A DNA stretch of 64,000 bases. Origin: Pseudonocardia hydrocarbonoxydans (lineage in GTDB: Bacteria > Actinomycetota > Actinomycetes > Mycobacteriales > Pseudonocardiaceae). A model generated the notes under the pieces. The model saw nothing but the letters and a program-made list of their open reading frames with translations. It made no database searches and was not told the DNA's origin. Below are positions 40,659 through 51,323 of this stretch, piece after piece; the stretch's first letter is position 1; each line of letters starts with the position of its first letter. The translations under genes and the position numbers were made by a program. The DNA is taken from the NCBI RefSeq assembly GCF_006539565.1, contig NZ_BJNG01000018.1:156326-220325 (forward strand). Reading direction: 5' to 3'.

Positions 40659-41740
40659 GCCGGATCCGTTCCGCACTGCTGCCGCCCGCGCTGGCGATCC
40701 TGTTCGCCGCCGCGCTGTGCGCCGTCGCGCTGGTGATCAGCGGGGCGTCGCCGCTGACGGCGCTGGGGGTGATGATCGGCCAGGTCGGGCAGGGCACCAC
40801 GGCCGTCGACATCGTCAACAGCGCGGCCATCTACTACATCGTCGCGCTGGCCGCGGCGATCGGCTTCCAGATGAAGCTGTTCAACATCGGCATCGAGGGC
40901 CAGTACCGGCTCGCGGCCTGCGTGGCCGCGATCGTCGGCGGGCTGATCGTGCTCCCGCCGGTGCTGCACACGCTGGTGATCATCGTGGTGGCGGTGCTGG
41001 TCGGGGCGGTCTGGGCGGGCATCCCGGCGCTGCTCAAGGCGTACCGCGGCGTCAGCGAGGTGATCTCCACGATCATGCTGAACGCCGTCTCGCTGGGCGC
41101 GATCGCCTTCCTCATCCGCCCCGACTCCTTCGGGGTGCTGCAGGGCAACAACATCTCGACCAAGCCGATCGAGCCGAGCGGGCAGTTCCCGGGCCTGGAC
41201 ACCGGGGCGGGCACCATCTTCGGGATGGTCGTGGTCGCCGTCCTGCTCGGCGTCGGCTACTGGTTCCTGCTCAACCGCACGCGATTCGGGTTCGAGCTGC
41301 GGGCGTCGGGGGAGTCGGCGACGGCGGCCACCGCGGGCGGCGTGAACGCCAAGCGGATGGTGATCATCGCGCTGGTGCTCTCCGGCGCGGTCGCCGGGCT
41401 CGCCGGGCTGCCGGAGGTGCTCGGGCGCGACTTCGCCTACACCCTGACCTCGCCGCAGGGCTACGGCTTCACCGGCCTCGCCGTCGCGCTGCTGGGCCGC
41501 AACCATCCTGCGGGCATCGCGTTCGGCGCGCTGCTGTGGGCGTTCCTGGACAAGTCGGCGATCGCGCTCGACAACATCGGCGTGCCCCGTGACATCGTGC
41601 TGATCATGCAGGGCTCGGTGGTGCTGTCGGTCGTCGTCGCCTACGAGGTCGTGCGGCGCTACGAGCTCGCCGCCGAGCAGCGCCGGGTCGCCGCGCAGCT
41701 GCGCGGCGCGCCCGCGGCGGACAAGGAGGTGGTCGGATGA
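40655..41740 (+). CDS. Nucleoside ABC transporter permease 1
   Basis: 361 residues, BPD_transp_2 family (PF02653), with about 8-9 helices. KLFNIGIEGQYRLAA and YRGVSEVISTIMLN are the family's conserved segments, matching NupP/YufP-type nucleoside permeases. ATG 40655 overlaps the ATPase stop. Overlaps the next permease by 4 nt. Confidence 0.92.
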   Translation: MSRIRSALLPPALAILFAAALCAVALVISGASPLTALGVMIGQVGQGTTAVDIVNSAAIYYIVALAAAIGFQMKLFNIGIEGQYRLAACVAAIVGGLIVLPPVLHTLVIIVVAVLVGAVWAGIPALLKAYRGVSEVISTIMLNAVSLGAIAFLIRPDSFGVLQGNNISTKPIEPSGQFPGLDTGAGTIFGMVVVAVLLGVGYWFLLNRTRFGFELRASGESATAATAGGVNAKRMVIIALVLSGAVAGLAGLPEVLGRDFAYTLTSPQGYGFTGLAVALLGRNHPAGIAFGALLWAFLDKSAIALDNIGVPRDIVLIMQGSVVLSVVVAYEVVRRYELAAEQRRVAAQLRGAPAADKEVVG

Positions 41741-42981
41741 CCACCCTGACCAGGGCCCGGGCGGGTTTCGGCACGCTGCCCGGCTGGGCGCGTTCGGCGA
41801 TCGTGGTGGCCGTGGGGGTCGGGCTGCTGGCGGTCACGGCCACGCTCACCGGCCAGATCCAGCTCACCTCCAGCGGCACCACCCAGGCGGCGGTGCGGCT
41901 GCTGCTGCCGATCCTGTTCGCGGCGCTGGGCGGCCTGTGGGCCGAGCGCGCGGGCGTGATCAACATCGGGCTCGAGGGCATGATGATCCTCGGGACCTGG
42001 GGCGCGGCGTGGGCCGGCTACCAGTGGGGGCCCTACGCCGCCGTCGTCGGCGGGCTGGTGTTCGGGGTGCTCGGCGGGCTGCTGCACGCCGTCGCGACCG
42101 TGTCGTTCGGCGTCAACCACATCGTCTCCGGCGTGGCGATCACGCTGCTGGGCCTGGGCGTCACCAAGTACCTGTCGACGCTGCTGTTCCTGCCGGTCTC
42201 GGGCAACCCGCGGCAGAGCCCGCGCGTCGAGGGGTTCGAGACGTTCTCGGTGCAGCCGCTGGCCGACGCGCTCGCCGCGGTGGAGGCGCAGCAACGGGTG
42301 GTGCTCTCCGACGTCGCCGGGCTGCTCGGCGGGCTGCTGTCCGGGCTGACGCCGCTGGTCGTGCTCGGGTTCGTCCTCGTCCCGGCGAGCTACCTGCTGC
42401 TGTGGCGCACCAGCTTCGGGCTGCGGCTGCGCTCGTGCGGGGAGAACCCGGTGGCCGCGGAGTCGCTGGGCGTGCAGGTCTACCTCTACAAGTACATCGC
42501 GCTGATCGTCTCCGGGGCGCTGGCCGGGCTCGGTGGTGCGGCGCTCACGCTCAACCCCGGCCAGCTCGGCTACCTGGAGGGCCAGACCGGCGGCCGCGGC
42601 TACATCGGGCTCGCCGCGATGATCTTCGGCAACTGGCGGCCCGGCGGGCTGCTGGCGGGCTCCGCGCTGTTCGGCTACGTCGACGGCGTGCAGCTGCGGG
42701 CCGGGGGCGAGGCGGTGCACGCGCTGCTCTACGGGGCGTCGATCCTGGCGGTCGGGCTGGCGGTGCTGTGGGTGTTGCAGCGACGCTGGCAGACCGCGGC
42801 GATCGCGCTCGTCGCGGGTGCGGCGGTCTATGCGGTCTACTTCTCGACCGAGACGGTGCCGCGCGAGTTCGCCTCCTACGCGCCGCAGATCGTCACGCTG
42901 CTGGTGCTGGCGGTGGCCTCGCAACGGCTGCGCCCGCCCGCCGCGATCGGCATGGAGTACCGCAGGGGCGAGGGTGACTGA
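41737..42981 (+). CDS. Nucleoside ABC transporter permease 2
   Basis: 414 residues, NupQ/YufQ-type permease with GVINIGLEGMMILG and FGVNHIVSGVAI. About 9-10 membrane helices. A C-terminal part (VLQRRWQTAAIALVAGAAVYAVYFS) adds hydrophobic segments. The start overlaps the first permease; the stop overlaps the cytidine deaminase start by 8 nt. Confidence 0.92.
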   Translation: MTTLTRARAGFGTLPGWARSAIVVAVGVGLLAVTATLTGQIQLTSSGTTQAAVRLLLPILFAALGGLWAERAGVINIGLEGMMILGTWGAAWAGYQWGPYAAVVGGLVFGVLGGLLHAVATVSFGVNHIVSGVAITLLGLGVTKYLSTLLFLPVSGNPRQSPRVEGFETFSVQPLADALAAVEAQQRVVLSDVAGLLGGLLSGLTPLVVLGFVLVPASYLLLWRTSFGLRLRSCGENPVAAESLGVQVYLYKYIALIVSGALAGLGGAALTLNPGQLGYLEGQTGGRGYIGLAAMIFGNWRPGGLLAGSALFGYVDGVQLRAGGEAVHALLYGASILAVGLAVLWVLQRRWQTAAIALVAGAAVYAVYFSTETVPREFASYAPQIVTLLVLAVASQRLRPPAAIGMEYRRGEGD

Positions 42982-43366
42982 CCACGACTGGGCGGCGCTG
43001 CGCTCCGCCGCGGTCGCCGCGGCCGGCTCGGCGTACGCCCCGTACTCGCACCTGCAGGTCGGCGCCGCCGCGGTCTGCGACGACGGGCGCGTCGTCACCG
43101 GCTGCAACGTCGAGAACGCCTCCTACGGGCTCGGGCTGTGCGCGGAGTGCACGATGGCCGGGCAGCTGCGGCTCACCGGCGGCGGCCGGTTCGTCGCGGT
43201 GGCCTGCCGGTCGGGCACCGGGGAGCTGCTCATGCCCTGCGGGCGGTGCCGCCAGGTGCTCTACGAGTTCGGTGGCCCCGACTGCCTGCTCGACACCCCC
43301 CGCGGCGTCCGGCCGCTGAGCGAGGTCCTGCCCGACGCGTTCGGCCCGGAACACCTCCCCACCTGA
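42974..43366 (+). CDS. cdd: Cytidine deaminase
   Basis: 130 residues, homotetrameric class. Zinc ligands and catalytic Glu are in CAECTM and PCGRCRQVL. SAYAPYSHLQVGAA and GCNVENASYGLGL are the conserved substrate segments. It deaminates cytidine and deoxycytidine. GTG 42974 overlaps the permease gene, so import and salvage are translated together. Confidence 0.96.
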   Translation: MTDHDWAALRSAAVAAAGSAYAPYSHLQVGAAAVCDDGRVVTGCNVENASYGLGLCAECTMAGQLRLTGGGRFVAVACRSGTGELLMPCGRCRQVLYEFGGPDCLLDTPRGVRPLSEVLPDAFGPEHLPT

Positions 43367-43388
43367 CGCCGCCGCGCACGTTCGGGCC

Positions 43389-43436
43389 CCGCGCGCACCC
43401 TCGACGGTGCGCGTCGGGGTCGCAGGGTGCGCGCGG
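43389..43436. repeat. Inverted repeat between cdd and deoA
   Basis: Perfect 13-bp arms CCGCGCGCACCCT (43389-43401) and AGGGTGCGCGCGG (43424-43436) flank a 22-nt spacer, itself GC-rich. The pairing extends imperfectly outward to CGTTC/GAACG. It may be an intercistronic terminator or attenuator; deoA starts 25 bp later. Confidence 0.6.
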
Positions 43437-43460
43437 CGCGGAACGTCGTACCGTCGAGCC

Positions 43461-44738
<1,278 letters not shown>

Positions 44739-44742
44739 CCCC

Positions 44743-44869
44743 CCCCGCGAGTCGGGACATCCGTGCGAGCGAGTTCGACGACGCGTGAGTGCGGGCCGGG
44801 CCCGCCGCTGACGTCCGGCCGTCGCACGGACGGTGCGACTGCGTCGCACGGAAGTCCCGACTCGCGGGG
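44743..44869. repeat. 26-bp inverted repeat pair between deoA and the coiled-coil gene
   Basis: Left arm 44743-44768 (CCCCGCGAGTCGGGACAT then CCGTGCGA) and right arm 44844-44869 pair at 25 of 26 positions across a 75-nt spacer that contains further short repeats (CGTCGCACGGA at 44820 and 44843). The reverse complement of the left arm recurs exactly at 61513-61538. The unit lies between convergent genes and may act as a terminator or a mobile intergenic repeat. Confidence 0.8.
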
Positions 44870-45949
44870 TCAGTCGTCGTCGGGGTCGTCGGTGACCGTG
44901 TCGCCCGCGGACGCGCCGTTGGACGACTTCACCGTGACCTTGCGGGCGCGGCGCTGGGTCGGGCGGGGCGGCGGGGGCGGGGACTGGGGCTGGCCGCCGC
45001 GGCCGAGGATCAGCTCGGCGAAGGTGGCCATCGCCTCGTCGAGCTGGCCGGCGTTGCGCTGCTCGGACTCGGCGTTGGCCCGCTCCACCAGCGCGCGGAC
45101 CGAGGCGGCGTCGGGGCGCTCGACGAGCACGGCGTCGATGCGGCCGAGCTTCTCGTCGAGGCGTCCGTCGAGCGAGCCGAACTTGCCGTCGACGGCCCGG
45201 TCGAGCGAGGTGAGCCGGTCGGTGACGGCCTCGTCGAGGGCGTCGAGGCGGGCGGCGAGGGCCTCGAGACGCCCGGCGAGGCCGTCGAGCGGCTCGGTCG
45301 GGTCGACGGCCGGGCGCGCGGCCAGGTCCTCCAGGCGGCGGTGCAGGCCGATGCTGGTGTCGCCGAGCAGGTTGCGCAGGCCCTCGCCGGTCTCGTCGAA
45401 CGCGCGGGTGGCGCCGTCGAGCTGCTCGCGGACCACGCGCTCGACGCCCTCGATGCGCTCCTTGATCGGCGTGCCGACCGAGGACGGCATCGCGTCGAGG
45501 CGCATCTCGTGCCGGTCGAGGCGGTTGTCGAGGTCGTCGAGGCGCTTGTGCAGGCCGCCGAGGCGGTCGTCGAGGCCGTCCATCCGGCCCGAGATGCCCT
45601 CCATGCGCCCGGCCATGCCGTCGAGGCGGCCGTCGAGCTGGGCGAAGGGCTTGGCCAGCTTGTCGGGCAGCGACTCCAGCGCCCGCAGCACCGTGGAGAG
45701 CGCGGCGTCCTGCGCGTCGAGCTTGGCGACGGTCTCGTCGAGCCGCTCGGCCAGGACGCTGACCTCGGTGCGGTCGGGCAGCTCGGTGAGGCGCTTGCGG
45801 ACGGTGCCGAGCGCGTCGAGCGCGGCGAGGCGGGCGTGGATCTCGTCGAGCGAGTCGAAGATCTGCTGCTGTTCGCTGTCGCGGATCTCCGCGGCGCGCA
45901 CGAGCATGCCGCGCATGCGGTCGAAAGACTGTACCGAGTCATTGCTCAT
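44870..45949 (-). CDS. Coiled-coil protein with apolipoprotein-like heptads, unknown function
   Basis: 359 residues. From about residue 10 to 300 it is almost continuous heptad/11-mer repeats of the type LDxRLDxLxxR (for example GLDDRLGGLHKRLDDLDNRLDRHE), as in apolipoprotein A/E-like or phasin-like amphipathic proteins. The C-terminus is Pro-rich (PPPPPRP), then basic (QRRARKVTVK) and ends very acidic. No enzymatic motif is seen. It lies within the nucleoside salvage region but is on the opposite strand, divergent from add. Possible roles are a membrane-surface, granule or nucleoid scaffold; none is proven. Confidence 0.75.
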   Translation of the reverse strand: MSNDSVQSFDRMRGMLVRAAEIRDSEQQQIFDSLDEIHARLAALDALGTVRKRLTELPDRTEVSVLAERLDETVAKLDAQDAALSTVLRALESLPDKLAKPFAQLDGRLDGMAGRMEGISGRMDGLDDRLGGLHKRLDDLDNRLDRHEMRLDAMPSSVGTPIKERIEGVERVVREQLDGATRAFDETGEGLRNLLGDTSIGLHRRLEDLAARPAVDPTEPLDGLAGRLEALAARLDALDEAVTDRLTSLDRAVDGKFGSLDGRLDEKLGRIDAVLVERPDAASVRALVERANAESEQRNAGQLDEAMATFAELILGRGGQPQSPPPPPRPTQRRARKVTVKSSNGASAGDTVTDDPDDD

Positions 45950-46110
45950 GGCGGCGGGGAGCTTCCTGAGGAGCGGACGGGGCGTACGCAGCGTAGCGAT
46001 GGCCGCTGATCACCCGTCCGCGGCTCCCCAATCGGAGGCGCGCTAGCCCGTACGGAGCAGTCGGGCCGGTCGGGGAGGGTGCCGTGACGTGGTGTTCTAG
46101 CGTTCAGGCC

Positions 46111-47199
46111 GTGCCGGTACCCCTGAATCCCGAGACCGTCCGCGACGCTCCGAAGGTGCTGCTCCACGACCATCTCGACGGCGGCCTGCGCCCCGCCACG
46201 GTGGTCGAGCTCGCCGACGCCGTCGGCTACGGCCCGCTGCCGACCACGGACGTCGCGGCGCTGGGTCGCTGGTTCCTCGACGCCGCGCACTCCGGCTCGC
46301 TGGTGCGCTACCTGGAGACCTTCGGGCACACCGTCGGGGTCATGCAGACCGCCGACGCGCTCGTCCGCGTCGCCGCCGAGTGCGCCGAGGACCTGGCCGA
46401 CGACGGCGTCGTCTACGCCGAGGTGCGCTTCGCCCCCGAGCTGCACGTGGAGGAGGGCCTGGAGCTCGCCGCCGTCGTCGAGGCGGTGCTGGAGGGCTTC
46501 CGGGTCGGCACCGCGCGGGCGGCGGAGCGGGGCCGGCGCATCCGCGTCGGCTGCCTGCTGACGGCGATGCGGCATGCCGCGCGCTCCCGCGAGATCGCCG
46601 AGCTGGCCATCCACTACCGCGACACCGGCGTCGTCGGCTTCGACATCGCCGGGGCCGAGGCCGGCTTCCCGCCCACCCGCCACCTCGACGCGTTCGAGTA
46701 CGTCCGCCAGCAGAACGGGCACTTCACCATCCACGCGGGCGAGGCGTTCGGACTGCCGTCGATCTGGGAGGCGCTGCAGTGGTGCGGGGCCGACCGGCTC
46801 GGCCACGGCGTCCGCATCGTCGACGACATCACCGTCGACGAGCACGGCGACGCGACGCTCGGCCGCCTCGCCGCCTACGTCCGCGACAAGCGGATCCCGC
46901 TGGAGATGTGCCCGACGTCGAACCTGCACACGGGCGCGGCGAAGTCGCTCGCCGAGCACCCGATCGGCCTGCTGGCGAGGCTGCGGTTCCGGGTCACCGT
47001 CAACACCGACAACCGGCTGATGTCCGACATCTCGATGAGCCGGGAGATGGCCGGGCTCGCCGACACCTTCGGCTACGGCTGGGCCGACCTGCAGTGGTTC
47101 ACCGTCAACGCCATGAAGTCGGCCTTCATCGGCTTCGACGAGCGCCTCGCGCTGATCGACGACGTCATCAAGCCCGGGTACGCGGCGCTGCGGGCCTGA
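46111..47199 (+). CDS. add: Adenosine deaminase
   Basis: 362 residues. Zinc site [11 protein letters not shown] (HxH), the general His/Glu segment [14 protein letters not shown] and NTDN (final Asp) are all present, so the enzyme should be active on adenosine or deoxyadenosine. GTG 46111 is preferred; an in-frame GTG at 46084 adds nine residues with no family similarity. It complements cdd and deoA for salvage. Confidence 0.95.
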   Translation: MPVPLNPETVRDAPKVLLHDHLDGGLRPATVVELADAVGYGPLPTTDVAALGRWFLDAAHSGSLVRYLETFGHTVGVMQTADALVRVAAECAEDLADDGVVYAEVRFAPELHVEEGLELAAVVEAVLEGFRVGTARAAERGRRIRVGCLLTAMRHAARSREIAELAIHYRDTGVVGFDIAGAEAGFPPTRHLDAFEYVRQQNGHFTIHAGEAFGLPSIWEALQWCGADRLGHGVRIVDDITVDEHGDATLGRLAAYVRDKRIPLEMCPTSNLHTGAAKSLAEHPIGLLARLRFRVTVNTDNRLMSDISMSREMAGLADTFGYGWADLQWFTVNAMKSAFIGFDERLALIDDVIKPGYAALRA

Positions 47200-47282
47200 T
47201 CCGGGCGGTAGGCCGTTCGGTCCTCGGGCGGAGGGCCGTCGGGTGATGTCCGGAAGCACACGGAGGGCGTAGTTTTCCCCCA

Positions 47283-49937
47283 GTGGACGACGGGGAACGT
47301 GCGCGTGCGCCCGGCTCCCGGCCGGGCGTCCCCCGGGTGAAGACGCAGGTCCCGCGGCTCTCCCCGCGCCACCAGCGCCGCGCCCGGCTGCTCGACGCGC
47401 TCGACGCCGGTGGGCCCGGACAGGTCACGGTGGTCAGCGCACCGGCCGGGTTCGGCAAGACGCAGCTGCTCGCCGAGTGGGTGGCGACGCGGCCCGAGCC
47501 GGTGGCGTGGGTCTCGCTCGACGAGGACGACAACGACGACCGCCGGTTCTGGGCCGCGGTGCTCACCGCGCTCGGGTCCCACACGGAGCCCGGGAGCGCG
47601 GTGCACCGGCTGGTGATCCCGCCCCGGCCGGGGCGGGACCCGGAGTTCCTGGCCGCGGTCGCGGGTCTGCCCGACGCGCTGCCGGAGCCGGTCCTGCTGG
47701 TCCTCGACGACGTGCACGAGCTCACGGCGCCGGCGGCGGTGCACGGGCTGGCCGCGCTCGTGCGCGACCGGTCGCCGGGGCTGCGGCTGGTGCTGGCCGG
47801 GCGCACCGACCCGCCGGTGTCGATCGCGCGGCTGCGGCTCAACGGGGACCTGTGCGAGATCCGGGCCGAGCAGCTGCGGTTCCGGCTCGACGAGGCCGAG
47901 GCGAAGCTGTCGGCGGAGGAGGTGGACCTGCGGCCCGACCAGGTACGCCTGCTCGTCGAGCAGACCGAGGGGTGGGCGGCCGGGCTGCGCCTCGCCGCGA
48001 TCTCGCTGCGCGCGGGCGTCGACCGCGACCGCTTCCTCGCCGACCTGGCAGGCAACGGCCGCGTGGTGGCCGACTACCTCGTCGGGGAGATCCTCTCCCG
48101 CCTCGCCCCCGACGAGGTCGAGGTCCTGCGCGCGGTGAGCATCTGCGACCGGGTGCCGGTGGGGCTGGCCGCGGCGCTGGCGCTGCGGTCCGACGCCGGT
48201 GACGTGCTGGAGGAGCTCGAGCAGCGCACGGCGCTCGTCGTCGGCCACGGGACGGGGCGCGCCACCTACCGGACCCAGGCACTGCTGCGCGCGCACCTGC
48301 ACGCCGACCTGCGACGCAGGCGACCCGACCTCGCGGCCGCCCTGCACGTCCGGGCGGCCGCCTGGTTCGCCGAGCACCGCGAGCCGGACCGGGCGCTGGG
48401 CCACGCCCGCACCGGCGGGCAGGTCGGCCAGGTGACCGACCTGCTGGGGCGGTTCGCCGTCACCCTGCTCTCGGGCGGCCACCACTCGGCGGTGCGCACG
48501 ACGGTGGCCTGGCTCGTCGACCGCGGGGTCGGCGTCGACCACCGGCTCGGCCTGCTCGACGCGCTCGCCGCGATGGAGGGCGGCACGACCCGCCCCGCGG
48601 ACGACTACCTCGCCGAGGCGGGCGCGGACGCCGATCCGGAGGTGGGCGAGCTGTACCGCCTGGTCCGGTCCCGCCGGGCGGGACTGTTCGTCGACGCGGC
48701 CGAGATGGAGCTCGCCTCCGGGCCACCGCCGCCGGACCGCGCCCCGGGCGACGTCGAGCACTGGGCCCTCGACGCCATGGCCCGTCTCGACCAGGCCTTC
48801 CTGCTGGCCGTCGACGGCCGCTCCGCCGACGCGCACGCGCTGGCGCAGGCCGTGCTCGACGGGGCCCGGCGGCGTCACCACGGCTACCTGGCGGCCCGGG
48901 CGCTGGCCGTCCTCGCGGCGGCGGTGGCGGGCGGCGGGGAGTTCGGGGCGATGACGCGGCTGGCCGAGCAGGCGGGCGCCGAGCTGCCCGGTTCGGGCTG
49001 GGCGCACACGGCGGCCGCCGGCCTGGCGTCGACGTTGCGGGCCTACGGCACGTTGCTGGCGGCCGACCCGGTCCGCGCCCTGGAGTTCCTCGACGCCGCC
49101 CCGGCCCCGCCCGTCGACGAGCCCGTGCCCGGTGCGGGGATGCACGTCCGGTCGGTCGTGCACGGGTGCGCGCTGTGCGACCTCGGGCGCACCGGTGAGG
49201 GGCTGGCGGAGATGGCGGCCGCGCGGGCGGGTGCCGTGGCGGGGCGCAACCCGCCGCGATTCACCGCGCTCGTGGCGGTGCTGGAGCACGGCGCGGCCAC
49301 GGCGGCGGGCCACACCGACCAGGCGCGGGCCGTCCTGGGCTGGGCCGAGGGCCTGCTCGGCCCGTCCTCGGGCGACGTGCTGTTCCTGCACGCCCGGCGG
49401 CACGTGGCGTCGGGGCGCACGGGCACCGCGGCGTCCGCGCTGGCCCCGGTCCTCGACGGCAGCGCGCCCGTGCTGGTGCCGTGGGTCGGGGTGGAGGCGC
49501 GGGTCGTGGCGTGCCGGCTGGCCCTGCACGCCGGACGACGCCCGCAGGCCCGCCGCGAGCTCGGGCGGGCGCTCGCACTGGCCGCCGCCTCCGGCGCGCT
49601 GCGTCCGCTGACCTCGGCACCGCCGGAGGTGATCGACGTGCTCGTCCGGTACCTTGGCGGCTTCGGCGACCTCGAACCGGTGGCCGCACGGATCCTGCGG
49701 GCGCGTACCGCGACGGGCGGGCCGGGGCACCTCGTGCGGCTCACCGACCGCGAGCGCGACGTGCTCAGCCTGTTGCCGACCCAGCGCTCGCTGGGGGAGA
49801 TCGCGGCGGAGCTGACGGTCTCGCACTCCACCGTCAAGACCCACGTGAAGGCGATCTACACCAAGCTCGACGCCCGGTCGCGGCGCGAGGCCGTCACGAC
49901 CGCCCGGCGTCAGGGGCTGCTCGCCTCGGCCCCCTGA
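47283..49937 (+). CDS. MalT/LuxR-family ATP-dependent transcriptional regulator
   Basis: 884 residues. An N-terminal P-loop NTPase has Walker A SAPAGFGKTQLL and Walker B-like LLVLDDVHEL. A long helical, TPR-like middle part follows. The C-terminal LuxR-type helix-turn-helix is LTDRERDVLSLLPTQRSLGEIAAELTVSHSTVKTHVKAIY. This layout is the STAND/MalT type, where ligand binding and ATP drive multimerisation. GTG 47283 is listed; GTG 47337 is an alternative. It lies upstream of the small-membrane-protein cluster on the opposite strand and might control it; that is positional inference only. Confidence 0.9.
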   Translation: MDDGERARAPGSRPGVPRVKTQVPRLSPRHQRRARLLDALDAGGPGQVTVVSAPAGFGKTQLLAEWVATRPEPVAWVSLDEDDNDDRRFWAAVLTALGSHTEPGSAVHRLVIPPRPGRDPEFLAAVAGLPDALPEPVLLVLDDVHELTAPAAVHGLAALVRDRSPGLRLVLAGRTDPPVSIARLRLNGDLCEIRAEQLRFRLDEAEAKLSAEEVDLRPDQVRLLVEQTEGWAAGLRLAAISLRAGVDRDRFLADLAGNGRVVADYLVGEILSRLAPDEVEVLRAVSICDRVPVGLAAALALRSDAGDVLEELEQRTALVVGHGTGRATYRTQALLRAHLHADLRRRRPDLAAALHVRAAAWFAEHREPDRALGHARTGGQVGQVTDLLGRFAVTLLSGGHHSAVRTTVAWLVDRGVGVDHRLGLLDALAAMEGGTTRPADDYLAEAGADADPEVGELYRLVRSRRAGLFVDAAEMELASGPPPPDRAPGDVEHWALDAMARLDQAFLLAVDGRSADAHALAQAVLDGARRRHHGYLAARALAVLAAAVAGGGEFGAMTRLAEQAGAELPGSGWAHTAAAGLASTLRAYGTLLAADPVRALEFLDAAPAPPVDEPVPGAGMHVRSVVHGCALCDLGRTGEGLAEMAAARAGAVAGRNPPRFTALVAVLEHGAATAAGHTDQARAVLGWAEGLLGPSSGDVLFLHARRHVASGRTGTAASALAPVLDGSAPVLVPWVGVEARVVACRLALHAGRRPQARRELGRALALAAASGALRPLTSAPPEVIDVLVRYLGGFGDLEPVAARILRARTATGGPGHLVRLTDRERDVLSLLPTQRSLGEIAAELTVSHSTVKTHVKAIYTKLDARSRREAVTTARRQGLLASAP

Positions 49938-49961
49938 CGCGCCCGGGGTCCGCGGCCGCCG

Positions 49962-50651
49962 TCATGCCTGCGGGAGGTCGGACAGGCCGTCCCCGACCAG
50001 GGAGAAGCCGAAGACGAGCAGCAGCACCACCACGACGACGTCGTTGTTGGCGATCATGAACTCCTTGACCGATCCGAGGGCGGCGGCGGCGCGCTCGCCC
50101 AGCACCAGGTGGGCCAGCACGGCCCCGACGACCGGCACCGAGCCCAGCACGACGAACGCCGCGACGGCCACGACCAGCCCGGTGCCCACCACGTCGGTCT
50201 GCCCGATCGACGCCGCGGCGCTCACCGTCAGCGCCAGGTTCTTCGGGTTGGCGACCATCAACGTGACACCCAGCCCGACCGCCCGGCCCGGTCCCGCGTC
50301 GCCGATCGTGGCCATCCAGCCCGGCAGGACGACCTCCTCACCGGGGCGTCGCCGCTTCCGCCACTTGCGCGCGGCCAGGTACAGCAGCGCCACCCCGAGC
50401 GCGAGCTCGACCCAGCCGACACCGTTCGCGGCGACGCTGCCGGGCTCGTCGACGTCGCCGGTCAGGGCCACCGCGACGGCGCTGACCGCCACCAGCCCCG
50501 CGACCCAGCCCGCGGCGAACGCGGGCCCGCTGGTGCGGGCGTGCGGCGAACCCAGCACCAGCACCACCCCGACGACCCCGAACGGGCTCAGCCCGACCGC
50601 CACCGCCGGGGCGAGGACCCCGCCGACGGCCCCGGCGACCCCGCTCACCAC
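49962..50651 (-). CDS. GAP/Sap family membrane protein (PF11139-like)
   Basis: 229 residues, six predicted helices. The start GLSPFGVVGVVLVLGSPHARTSG, the cytosolic basic loop RKWRKRRRPGEE, and the second-half MVANPKNLALTVSAA are typical of the GAP (sulfolipid-1-addressing-like) family, related to LysE exporters. Mycobacterial members export glycolipids; substrate here is unknown. GTG 50651 overlaps the upstream small open frame by 7 nt. Confidence 0.85.
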   Translation of the reverse strand: MVSGVAGAVGGVLAPAVAVGLSPFGVVGVVLVLGSPHARTSGPAFAAGWVAGLVAVSAVAVALTGDVDEPGSVAANGVGWVELALGVALLYLAARKWRKRRRPGEEVVLPGWMATIGDAGPGRAVGLGVTLMVANPKNLALTVSAAASIGQTDVVGTGLVVAVAAFVVLGSVPVVGAVLAHLVLGERAAAALGSVKEFMIANNDVVVVVLLLVFGFSLVGDGLSDLPQA

Positions 50652-50815
50652 GCGGCGCCGGGCCGCGCGCCCGGCCGCGACGCGCTCGCCGCCGCCCCGG
50701 TGACCGGGCTGCCGACCGCCGGCGCGATCGGGGCGGCGACCACGGCGGTGGCGAGGCCGCCGGACCACCGGCGGGTCGCGTCGACGGCGGGTCGGGCCGG
50801 TCGGGGGTCGGACAT
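50645..50815 (-). CDS. Small open frame, possible truncated DUF6069-like membrane protein
   Basis: 56 codons from ATG 50815, which has a GAGGAG ribosome site 5-6 nt upstream. The first half, VDATRRWSGGLATAVVAAPIAPAVG, resembles the first helix of actinobacterial DUF6069 proteins (VDAxRLWAGGxATAVVAAL). The rest is Ala/Arg/Gly-rich without further helices, so it may be a remnant of a longer gene. The stop overlaps the GAP gene start (GTGGTGA), suggesting coupling. Confidence 0.45.
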   Translation of the reverse strand: MSDPRPARPAVDATRRWSGGLATAVVAAPIAPAVGSPVTGAAASASRPGARPGAAW

Positions 50816-51039
50816 CGGGTCTCCTCGGGCGGGCGCGGCACCGGCATCGGGGCCGTCAGCGTCGGGGACCGGGCGGCGCGGCGGCCTCCCCCGTCCCGGG
50901 GGAGGTGCGCTCGGGCGGCGCACCCCGGGAGGGTCGCGGACCGACCATGATCACCCCCAGCGGTGCGGGGCGGCCACGGTCGGCCGGATCGCACCGCAGA
51001 CGACGATCACCGCGGGCGGCCCGTGGCGCCCTCCGGTGC

Positions 51040-51323
51040 TCAGGTCCCGAGGATCCGGGCCTTCTGGGCGGTGAACTCGTCCTCGGTGAGCACCCCGGCC
51101 GCCCGCAGCTCGCCGAGCTGCGTGAGCCGGGCCAGCATGTCGTCGACGGACGGCACGTCGTCGGCGGGTGCGGCCGGTTCCGGCCCCGGGGTGCCCGGGC
51201 GGCCTCCTGCTGCCGCGCCGCCACCCCGCCCGCCACCGCCGACGCCGTGCCCGCGACCACCGCGGTGCGCGCGACCGTCCCCAGCAGCCCCGGGCCGCGC
51301 CGTCCGAGCCCCCGGCGCCTCAC
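51040..51323 (-). pseudogene. SHOCT domain protein, frameshifted
   Basis: The GTG at 51323 overlaps the DUF6325 stop (GTGA). The N-terminus GLLGTVARTAVVAGTASAVAGGVAARQQEAA matches the usual start of actinobacterial SHOCT proteins. The frame then breaks near 51183-51192. One frame over is the expected C-terminus: a linker ADDVPSVDDMLARL then TQLGELRAAGVLTEDEFTAQKARILG, the SHOCT motif. One C appears to be missing in the CACCCCGGGG run. A sequencing error is as likely as real inactivation. Confidence 0.75.
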
